The notes beneath the pieces are model-generated. The model worked only from the letters and a program-made list of their open reading frames with translations. It was not told where the DNA came from and made no database searches. A stretch of 6,082 nt of DNA from Opitutia bacterium (GTDB taxonomy: Bacteria > Verrucomicrobiota > Verrucomicrobiia > Opitutales > UBA953). Below are positions 1-6,005 of this stretch, piece after piece. The stretch covers positions 417-6,498 of the forward strand of contig DNHH01000131.1 of NCBI GenBank assembly GCA_003485955.1, given 5' to 3'. How positions within the stretch are numbered: the first letter of the stretch is position 1; each line of letters opens with the position of its first letter. Both the position numbers and the translations under genes were made by a program.

Positions 1-250
1 CACGCACGAGCACCACTGAGTGCTCCTGGAGTTTGTGGCCTTCGTCAGGAATGTAAGAAATAACTTCTTGCCCATTGGTGAGACGAACTTTGGCAACTTT
101 ACGTTGAGCAGAGTTAGGCTTCTTCGGGGTACGAATCATCACTTGCACACAGACACCACGCTTAAACGGCGAGTTGTTAAGCGCAGGTGACTTCGACTTG
201 GTACGCGGTTTAACGCGGGGGTGGCGAATGAGCTGATTGATGGTGGGCAT
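1..250 (-). CDS. rpsL: 30S ribosomal protein S12, N-terminal part (cut by window edge)
   Basis: Ribosomal protein S12 of the small subunit, which lies at the decoding centre and monitors codon-anticodon pairing. The reverse strand reads [20 protein letters not shown] from an ATG at 250-248 and stays open for 83 codons to the left edge. The diagnostic S12 core TPKKPNSA (residues 41-48) and the LQEHSVVL stretch (74-81) are present. Lys43 (Lys42 in mature E. coli numbering), where mutations give streptomycin resistance, is the normal lysine. The start is supported by the conserved PTINQL N-terminus and a GAGG at 258-255, 4 nt upstream, which is slightly close. About 40 C-terminal residues should lie outside the window. 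In most bacteria rpsL heads the str operon (rpsL-rpsG-fusA); the leftward orientation at the edge fits, but the partners cannot be seen. Confidence 0.97.
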   Translation of the reverse strand, partial: MPTINQLIRHPRVKPRTKSKSPALNNSPFKRGVCVQVMIRTPKKPNSAQRKVAKVRLTNGQEVISYIPDEGHKLQEHSVVLVR

Positions 251-326
251 AGGGCCTCGTTTTACGTGGAAAGAGCGTTGTGACATAGGACTCCAAGCCC
301 CCCCAGCAAGCGGAAAGTGGAGGTTT

Positions 327-355
327 TTAACATTTTTGAGAGACCCCCTCATAAG
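327..355 (+). promoter_or_regulatory. Candidate sigma-70-type promoter of the rightward operon
   Basis: A -35 element TTAACA (327-332; five of six bases match TTGACA) is followed by exactly 17 nt and a -10 element CATAAG (350-355; four of six match TATAAT). Transcription would begin near 362 and give a leader of about 60 nt before the ATG at 422. Spacing is ideal and the site is the best match in the intergenic region, but it was found by eye and no other evidence supports it. Confidence 0.45.
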
Positions 356-409
356 ACCTACGTCCGCTAGGAATTTTTATGGCGACTTCTAGAGCCTCCT
401 CGGCACGTT

Positions 410-413
410 AGGA
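410..413 (+). promoter_or_regulatory. Shine-Dalgarno sequence of the TPR protein gene
   Basis: AGGA lies 8 nt upstream of the ATG at 422. It supports this start, which also gives a clean signal peptide. It is the only convincing ribosome binding site among the six rightward genes. Confidence 0.6.
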
Positions 414-421
414 CGACCGCT

Positions 422-2203
422 ATGCGTCGAGCCATCCACCTTCTGCTTGTATGCGCCTCTTTACCCCCGTTTACATGGGCTGAGTCAACACCCACCCAGA
501 CGCCTAAAGCACCCGCCAGTACGGCACCTGCAGCAGCTAGCTCACAGTCTGATCCCGAAGTCGTTTTGCTCCTCGGCATGCCTGTAACTCAAGGAAAAGA
601 GGCCACATTAGCCTATTTAGCGAAGATTGGCGGCAAAGCAGACCTCATTGCAGATCCCATTTTGCGTCGCTCCGTGCGCCTCACCCTGGCGGCGATTGAG
701 TCGAACCCCGACCAAGCCGCACAGATTCGCCAAGGTCATTTAGCGTCCATTTCCGCCTACTTTGTAGAAATAGGCAAAAAAGCCCTTGAGGAAGGCGACC
801 TGCCGACAGCCGTGCAAGCCGGCCAGCTCGCTATCCGCTGCAGCGGAAGCAACACACAAGCAAAGCTGTTTTACGCGGATATTTTGCATCGAAAAATTGG
901 TAAGAGTGAAGATGCTATCTTGTTGTTAAAGAGTGGCTTAGGAACTATAAATAGTTCTGAGCCCATGGGCAGAGCTTACCTTGAGCGCTACGGTCAAATC
1001 TTACAAGCAAGGCATCGTGACCCAGAAGTCATTGATTTCACGCTTAACTACCTAAAGAACAAAGACTTAGCATCAGAAACGAAGACGATTTTAGCCTTTC
1101 AAGCTGCTACCTCTCTCTATTGGTGTGGCCGATACCCCGAAGCGACCAACCTAATCGAGACCTACAAACTCGATAAGACGGCAAGCGGCACCATGCTCCA
1201 TTCCCTCTGCCTGTTCGATGGTGGACGTGTGCAACAAGCCTTAAGCGTACTTGATAACCGGGCGCCTGACTTTCGCGGCCAAGAGCGCGACGCCATTTTA
1301 TCCCAACACAGTCGGTTGCTCTCGCTACTCGGACAACCCAAACAGGCACTCTCACTAACCAATGACCGCATCTCATTGGACGGAGCGAATGGATTCCTGC
1401 GCGTACAACGCCTAGCCATTCTCGATAAACTTGGACAACGCGATGAATACGAAAAAGAACTGCGCGCCATCCTCGATCAATTTTCAGGAAGTGATTCCGT
1501 AATGCTTGCGCTAGCAAACTACGGTTCGCAACGCGGCTACTTCAGCCTCTGTGAACTTCTCGCCAATCTTGCGGTGGCTAAAGGTTATGACACCGCAACA
1601 TTTAGCGCACTGCATTTAGAATCACTCATCCGCGCAGGAAAATCCGACTTATGTATACGCACGTATCAAAACGTGAATATGGCGAACAAAGGTCACTTCC
1701 GATCCAACCAGACAATGGTGCAAGCACTTCTAGGTATTGCCTATCACCTTCGTCCCAAACCGAATCCTGCGGTTGAAAAAGCAGATCGAAGCATCGGAGA
1801 TAAATACCTCGAAGCATTTTTGGAGGCAGAAATCACTCCGGGCCCCGAAGCGTTTCGATCTGTATCGCGTCACTTGATTGACGGAGGCGCAACTGACCCT
1901 GCCGCACGCATCCTCTCTACAGGAGTACAAACCTACCCATGGCACTCTCAACTCAGAGCCGACTGGATTTCCGCACGCATTCTCGCCGGACAAGGCGACG
2001 CTTACGGAACGCGGCCTGCCCTTGTGGATGAAGTTGAGCGACTGCTCACAGGTCGTCGGCCACTTCCTCCTGTCTGGGGCGACATTCTCGGCTGGCTACG
2101 TTCAGAATCACGATTGGATGCGGCGCGCGTTCGTAAACTCGAAGCCGCCATTGAACCCTTAGTGCGCCCAGGCTTAGATCGGGACGCGTTTCTTGGACGC
2201 TGA
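422..2203 (+). CDS. Secreted TPR-like helical-repeat protein of unknown function
   Basis: A 593-residue protein whose specific function I do not recognise. A typical Sec signal peptide spans residues 1-20 (MRR, then hydrophobic IHLLLVCASL, cleavage likely after TWA), so it should be periplasmic or outer-membrane associated. Residues 21-44 form a Pro/Ala/Ser/Thr-rich linker. From about residue 55 to the end the chain is a succession of amphipathic helix pairs with TPR-like spacing and small/large residue patterns, clearest at 112-140, 147-174, 223-247, 256-278 and 291-315; repeats further on are degenerate. No catalytic motif or membrane segment is visible after the signal. Such superhelical arrays usually scaffold protein-protein contacts. 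It is the first gene of the operon, 8 nt before sufE, and shares export with the peptidase-like protein two genes downstream, which makes that protein a possible partner. Exact repeat boundaries are uncertain. Confidence 0.85.
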   Translation: MRRAIHLLLVCASLPPFTWAESTPTQTPKAPASTAPAAASSQSDPEVVLLLGMPVTQGKEATLAYLAKIGGKADLIADPILRRSVRLTLAAIESNPDQAAQIRQGHLASISAYFVEIGKKALEEGDLPTAVQAGQLAIRCSGSNTQAKLFYADILHRKIGKSEDAILLLKSGLGTINSSEPMGRAYLERYGQILQARHRDPEVIDFTLNYLKNKDLASETKTILAFQAATSLYWCGRYPEATNLIETYKLDKTASGTMLHSLCLFDGGRVQQALSVLDNRAPDFRGQERDAILSQHSRLLSLLGQPKQALSLTNDRISLDGANGFLRVQRLAILDKLGQRDEYEKELRAILDQFSGSDSVMLALANYGSQRGYFSLCELLANLAVAKGYDTATFSALHLESLIRAGKSDLCIRTYQNVNMANKGHFRSNQTMVQALLGIAYHLRPKPNPAVEKADRSIGDKYLEAFLEAEITPGPEAFRSVSRHLIDGGATDPAARILSTGVQTYPWHSQLRADWISARILAGQGDAYGTRPALVDEVERLLTGRRPLPPVWGDILGWLRSESRLDAARVRKLEAAIEPLVRPGLDRDAFLGR

Positions 2204-2211
2204 TTTAGACC

Positions 2212-2640
2212 ATGACGCTTGCAGAGAAGCGCACCGCGCTGATTCAAGAATTGGCCCCGTTTGAAGATCCGCATGAACGGTTTCAATACATTATCGACCG
2301 CGCCAAAGGGGCCGAAGGACTTCCCCCTGAACTGCGCATCGAACAACTACTCATCGAAGGTTGTACATCTAACCTTTGGCTATACCCAACCGTTCGCGAT
2401 GGCATCTGCCGCTTCCGTTGCGACGCCGACTCACTCATCACCAAAGGCATCGCGACGCTCGTCTGTGAACTCTACGACGGCGCAACACCAAGTGAAGTTG
2501 CAGCAACTGACGCAGAGTTTCTTGCTGAAGTAGGCATCACCCAACACCTTTCGCCGAATCGCCGAACTGGACTTGCGAATCTCGTTTCTAAAATAAGAGC
2601 CTTTGGACGCCACACGCACGACGCCTCTGCATCCCAATGA
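2212..2640 (+). CDS. sufE: SufE family sulfur-acceptor protein (Fe-S cluster assembly)
   Basis: SufE accepts persulfide sulfur from the cysteine desulfurase SufS, stimulates it, and passes the sulfur to the SufBCD scaffold in the cytoplasm. The 142-residue product has the family length. The acceptor cysteine lies in EGCTSNLWL at Cys51, the same number as in E. coli SufE, which supports the ATG at 2212. Other family marks are the KGIATLVCELYDG segment (78-90) and the C-terminal ITQHLSPNRRTGL (108-120), which lines up with E. coli LTQHLTPSRSQGL. Three further cysteines (66, 70 and 85) are present; Cys66 and Cys70 form a C-x3-C pair that E. coli SufE lacks. The last 10 residues form a polar tail. 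No SufS or SufBCD gene is in the window. No Shine-Dalgarno sequence precedes it, and the 8-nt gap to the TPR gene suggests reinitiation. Its stop overlaps the next start (ATGA). Confidence 0.95.
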   Translation: MTLAEKRTALIQELAPFEDPHERFQYIIDRAKGAEGLPPELRIEQLLIEGCTSNLWLYPTVRDGICRFRCDADSLITKGIATLVCELYDGATPSEVAATDAEFLAEVGITQHLSPNRRTGLANLVSKIRAFGRHTHDASASQ

Positions 2641-4136
2641 AACACTTACTCACTCTGGCCGCGTGTGCATGTGCACTCACATGTTTAGCAGAAAGGTCTG
2701 CGTTAGATTTAACGAGCAATCCGCGGGCACAGTCTTACGCAATTGTCGTTGAGTCTACTACAAAAGCCGATCCCGCATGGGCTAAGGTTATTGAAGCCCT
2801 CCAAGCTAAACACCCGGGTGCCATTGTCGTGGAATGGACAGGGAATGTAGAGACCGCCCAAGCTGTGCTCAGCAAGGCGATGCCGCGCTATATCGCTTTT
2901 GTCAGTCAGCCGGAAAAAACAACGCGTACATTTGTCTGCGAGGTCCATCGGCTAACACGTCGCTTAGACGGTGACGCTTACATAGATGCACAGTGGGGCA
3001 TCATCACTGGAGCGACGGCTGAACTCGCAATGGCAACACTTGCTGGCCCAAAAAAGTTAACGGTTCAAAACGCATTAAACACAACAGGCATTAATGACAG
3101 CATTCTTGCGCGATCACTCACTATCTCAGACGGAGCTAAAGGTACTTGGCGCGAAAAACAAGCGGACGGAAAAACCGTTGAGTACACCAAACTGGACCGC
3201 CCCGCTGCAAGCATCTGGGCAGACTTCTTTAATGAAGTTAAGCCAGACTTAATGGTGACATCATCGCACGGATTCCAGCATGGCTTTGAAACGCCTTTCG
3301 GTAGCGGCTTCTTGCTCGCACATAAAGGCACGCTCATTCCCCTTGATAAACCCAACGGCAAACCCATCGGCGAAGCTCTTCCAGAATCGCCGAACCCCAA
3401 AGTATACTTCCCGGTGGGCAATTGTTTAGTCGGCCATTGCGATGGCCCTAAATCACTTGTCTGCGTCATGATGGGTAAACTCGGCGTACGTCAAATGGCC
3501 GGCTACACCGTCGTCACCTGGTTTGGGCGCGGAGGCTGGGATATGCTCGGCACCTGGCAGTCGCTACCGGGTCGAAATAATTTTTCGGAATCTTTCTTCA
3601 TTAACCAGGTTCGCTTGGTTGAAGACCTAAACAAACTCTGCCCAGATGCTGGTAAGTTTTCGCCACAATTTCCGAATGACGGCAACCCTGAGCCAGAAAT
3701 GCTTTTGACCCAGCTCAGCCGGGCCAACGTCTGGAAATCTGCGAAAATAACCAACCCGCGTTCCAAGGAAGGCCAAGAAGCTGTTAAGCAAATCTTGGGC
3801 TTAACTTGGGATCGCGACACCGTGGCTTTTTACGGCGATCCGGCATTCGACGCTCGCTTTGCGGCAGCTAAAAATCCCGAAGTAACAACGGAACTTCAGC
3901 GAACAGGCACGCGTACACACCGGTTAACCGTGCACTTCGCAAACGCTGCTGCGGCCGCCAAAGGCGCGCCCGATGTTGCCGTGCTTTTCACCCAACGCAT
4001 TGCTAACGGACAACTTACTAAGCCAACCACCACCAACACGGTACTCGCAGATGACTTTATTCTCGTGCGTTCGCCTAAATGCACAGACGGAAACAAGGAC
4101 CTCGTGATTGACTTCGAGGGCGACGTCTTACCTTAA
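2637..4136 (+). CDS. Secreted clan CD (gingipain/caspase-like) cysteine peptidase-like protein
   Basis: A 499-residue exported protein, probably a caspase-fold cysteine peptidase related to family C25. Residues 1-18 are a signal peptide (cleavage plausible after CLA); LAAC at 7-10 resembles a lipobox but sits too close to the N-terminus. Residues 34-135 look like the alpha/beta subdomain that precedes the catalytic region in gingipains. The clan CD signature follows: a hydrophobic strand ending in SSHG gives His211, and the strand VYFPVGNC gives Cys263. A further strand, MAGYTVVTWFGRGGW (287-301), and the late motif AFYGDPAFDARF (397-408) resemble C25, where a YGDP motif closes the catalytic domain. 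Residues 420-499 appear to be a small beta-rich domain. The His-Cys spacing (52) is wider than in gingipain, because 220-255 holds a Gly/Pro-rich insertion. From memory, similar uncharacterised proteins occur in Planctomycetota and Verrucomicrobiota. Substrate and activity are unknown. The ATGA overlap with sufE implies coupled translation. Confidence 0.72.
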   Translation: MKHLLTLAACACALTCLAERSALDLTSNPRAQSYAIVVESTTKADPAWAKVIEALQAKHPGAIVVEWTGNVETAQAVLSKAMPRYIAFVSQPEKTTRTFVCEVHRLTRRLDGDAYIDAQWGIITGATAELAMATLAGPKKLTVQNALNTTGINDSILARSLTISDGAKGTWREKQADGKTVEYTKLDRPAASIWADFFNEVKPDLMVTSSHGFQHGFETPFGSGFLLAHKGTLIPLDKPNGKPIGEALPESPNPKVYFPVGNCLVGHCDGPKSLVCVMMGKLGVRQMAGYTVVTWFGRGGWDMLGTWQSLPGRNNFSESFFINQVRLVEDLNKLCPDAGKFSPQFPNDGNPEPEMLLTQLSRANVWKSAKITNPRSKEGQEAVKQILGLTWDRDTVAFYGDPAFDARFAAAKNPEVTTELQRTGTRTHRLTVHFANAAAAAKGAPDVAVLFTQRIANGQLTKPTTTNTVLADDFILVRSPKCTDGNKDLVIDFEGDVLP

Positions 4137-4145
4137 GACTTCGAG

Positions 4146-5132
4146 ATGACGTCGATCCACCATTCTAAAGCAGGCGACCGAATTCTTTTTGGATTAAGTC
4201 TCTTTGCACTGCTATGGAGCTTCGGCGTCCTGCAAGCAGGCGGATTTACTACTTCCATCAACGCTGGGATGGCCTTCCTTGACTGGCCCCTATCGAACGG
4301 GTCTATCAATCCTCCAGGCTGGCTCACCGAGTCAGATAAATTTGCTGAACACTCACACCGTTTAGCGGCAACAGGCCTGGGTATTCTCACAATACTGATC
4401 GCAATTGCCCATAGGCTACGTGAGACGCGACGCGGGGTTCGCATCGCCGCCTACGGCACACTCGCACTCGTTGTCGCTCAAGGCGGATTAGGTGCCCTAC
4501 GCGTACTGCTCGACCAACTGAATGTCGGCGGGGACAGCAACATCAAGGCGCTCTCTTTCGCCATTGGGCACGCAATCAACGCTCAACTTACGGTCGCCCT
4601 ACTCGCCTGCGTTACCCTTACGCACACGCGACTCTGGCAACGCGCGGAGGAGGAACCTGCACCTACACAATCGCGTACACTGGGAGTCATAACCCTCGTA
4701 CTGCTTTTTTTAGTCATTCTCGCGGCAGCAGTGATGCGACAAAACCGTGTCACGCTTTGGACTACGGGTGAAATGACAACCCTGTGGGGATATTTTATAC
4801 CTGCAGTGGGCGAAGGTTGGATGTGGATAATTAACTTACTGCATCGCGGCGGCGCACTGCTCGCTGCAATCACCATGGTGCTCTTTGCAAACTCACTGAA
4901 CGGCTTACAGTTGCACCATTATCGACGACTGCCTCACCCGCAATGGGCAGCAGGATTTTCTATTATTCTAGTAGTCATACTATCGCTCCAAATTTTATTA
5001 GGCGTGCTGGCAATCGACCGACCCGCCAACCCTCACCCGCGCACGATTCATCTCATGGTAGCCGCAGCCCTACTCGCTACCACTGCGTGTGCCACCTTGC
5101 TCTGCTACCGTGGCGCAAAAAATAGCGCATGA
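4146..5132 (+). CDS. ctaA: Heme A synthase (CtaA/COX15 family)
   Basis: An integral membrane enzyme that oxidises the C8 methyl group of heme O to a formyl group, making heme A for aa3-type cytochrome oxidases. The 328-residue chain has about eight hydrophobic segments (near 13-32, 74-89, 98-121, 138-160, 178-197, 226-248, 268-290 and 299-320), as in the family. The key residues of the two heme-binding halves are visible: EHSHR at 68-72 (Glu68 and His71, matching B. subtilis Glu57 and His60), His142, His233 in LLHRGG, and His302 in TIHLM. The first extracytoplasmic loop (about 33-73) has no cysteine, so the disulfide-forming pair of Bacillus-type enzymes is absent, as in many other CtaA/COX15 proteins. 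It starts 9 nt after the peptidase gene with no clear Shine-Dalgarno sequence, and its TGA overlaps the ATG of ctaB. The pairing with ctaB confirms the pathway. Confidence 0.95.
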   Translation: MTSIHHSKAGDRILFGLSLFALLWSFGVLQAGGFTTSINAGMAFLDWPLSNGSINPPGWLTESDKFAEHSHRLAATGLGILTILIAIAHRLRETRRGVRIAAYGTLALVVAQGGLGALRVLLDQLNVGGDSNIKALSFAIGHAINAQLTVALLACVTLTHTRLWQRAEEEPAPTQSRTLGVITLVLLFLVILAAAVMRQNRVTLWTTGEMTTLWGYFIPAVGEGWMWIINLLHRGGALLAAITMVLFANSLNGLQLHHYRRLPHPQWAAGFSIILVVILSLQILLGVLAIDRPANPHPRTIHLMVAAALLATTACATLLCYRGAKNSA

Positions 5133-6001
5133 GCACACAGCGCGCCTTCCGCGAGTTAACAAAGCCACGTCTTTCCATGCTGGCGGCACTCTCCGCTGTG
5201 GCTGGATTCTTTTGTGCACCTCCTAGCGAGCCTTGGTCAGGGATGACACTTATGGCGCTGTCGATTGGCACAGGACTCGCAGCGGGCGCTTGCGGCGCGC
5301 TCAATCAATGGATGGAGCGATTGCCGGATGCACAGATGCAGCGAACAGCCTCGCGCCCGCTGCCCACAGGACAACTGACACCGCGGGCGGCACTTATCTT
5401 TGGCGTCGTTCTGCTCGTCGGGGGCCTTGGCATGATTGCGCGATGGACAAACCCCGTCGCACTTACACTCACCGCTGCAACGGTTCTCTCATACCTTCTT
5501 CTCTACACGCCGCTCAAAACACGTACCCAATGGTGCACTGTTGTCGGTTCATTGCCTGGCGCACTTCCCGTGCTAATCGGATCCGCTGCACGTGATGCTC
5601 ACGGTCATCCCGACGAACTGGGATGGGCGCTCTTCGCCATCCTCTTTTGCTGGCAAGTGCCACACTTCATGGGGCTAGCTGTGCTCTGGAAAGACGATTA
5701 CGCCCGGGGCGGTTTTCGTATTGCGACGGTGATCGACCCTTCAGGTAAGTCTGCCGCACGACAATCAACCTGCTTCCTTATTCTCTTACTTATCGCCTCA
5801 GCCGTACCTGTGATACTAGCTCCTGGAGAGCTCAGGGCTTACGGAGTGATCGCTGCGCTACTGGGGGCATGGTACCTGCGACTCGGGATTGCGTTTCACG
5901 ACAAATCCCGACGCGAGCAAGTGGCACGACCCTTCTTTCTCTTTTCACTTCTCTACTTAAGTATCCTGCTTTTGGCACTAGTGATTGATCGCACTTTCTG
6001 A
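5129..6001 (+). CDS. ctaB: Protoheme IX farnesyltransferase (heme O synthase)
   Basis: A polytopic UbiA-superfamily prenyltransferase that attaches farnesyl from farnesyl diphosphate to heme B, giving heme O, the substrate of the upstream CtaA. The 290-residue length is normal. The N-terminus has the family ELTKPRLSML pattern. The first prenyl-diphosphate motif is N59-x3-E63-x3-D67-x2-M70, followed by RTASRPLPTG (72-81); the first acidic position is Glu rather than Asp, a variant that occurs within this family. SYLLLYTPLK (121-130) and GSLPGALPVLIG (140-151) match the conserved middle region. The second motif is WQVPHF (175-180) followed by WKDDYARGGFR (187-197) with Asp189 and Asp190. About eight to nine hydrophobic helices are evident. 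The ATGA overlap with ctaA indicates translational coupling and matched production of the two heme A enzymes. The next gene begins 4 nt downstream. Confidence 0.96.
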   Translation: MSTQRAFRELTKPRLSMLAALSAVAGFFCAPPSEPWSGMTLMALSIGTGLAAGACGALNQWMERLPDAQMQRTASRPLPTGQLTPRAALIFGVVLLVGGLGMIARWTNPVALTLTAATVLSYLLLYTPLKTRTQWCTVVGSLPGALPVLIGSAARDAHGHPDELGWALFAILFCWQVPHFMGLAVLWKDDYARGGFRIATVIDPSGKSAARQSTCFLILLLIASAVPVILAPGELRAYGVIAALLGAWYLRLGIAFHDKSRREQVARPFFLFSLLYLSILLLALVIDRTF

Positions 6002-6005
6002 GCAT

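Larger units (their letters stand above)
251..421. promoter_or_regulatory. Divergent intergenic region between rpsL and the rightward operon
   Basis: This 171-bp stretch is the only substantial non-coding DNA in the window and must carry the start signals for rpsL (leftward) and the six-gene operon (rightward). It contains a run of seven C at 298-304 and two T-rich patches around 324-337 and 374-378. A short inverted repeat pairs CTCCA (291-295) with TGGAG (318-322); in the leftward transcript it could form a weak hairpin in the rpsL leader, but the stem is short and the inner part pairs poorly. For rpsL the best promoter I can find is TTGCTG (309-304), a 16-nt spacer, then TATGTC (287-282), which matches the consensus poorly. 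I see no small ORF or recognisable operator. Confidence 0.6.

Noticed and set aside
291..337. Inverted repeat CTCCA/TGGAG followed by T-rich sequence, resembling a rightward intrinsic terminator.
   Set aside because: The stem is only 5 bp with poor inner pairing, the T tract is interrupted, and no rightward gene ends before it.
367..579. Minus-strand open frame of 70 codons overlapping the start of the TPR gene.
   Set aside because: It opposes the signal peptide and linker region of a well supported gene, has no plausible start signals, and its composition reflects the Pro/Ala/Ser-rich coding strand.
880..1060. Locally lower GC and more A/T-ending codons in the TPR gene, considered as a sign of inserted or transferred DNA.
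   Set aside because: The reading frame and helical-repeat pattern continue without a break, and the shift is mild and within the range of ordinary variation.
1107..1517. Minus-strand open frame of 136 codons inside the TPR gene.
   Set aside because: Arg/Trp/Val-rich shadow of the real frame with no recognisable domain.
2637..2693. LAAC at residues 7-10 of the peptidase-like protein as a lipoprotein lipobox.
   Set aside because: The hydrophobic stretch before Cys10 is too short for a normal lipoprotein signal, and cleavage near residue 18 by signal peptidase I fits better, though not proven.
3065..3469. Minus-strand open frame of 134 codons inside the peptidase-like gene.
   Set aside because: It lies opposite the conserved catalytic region, and the forward frame explains the sequence fully.
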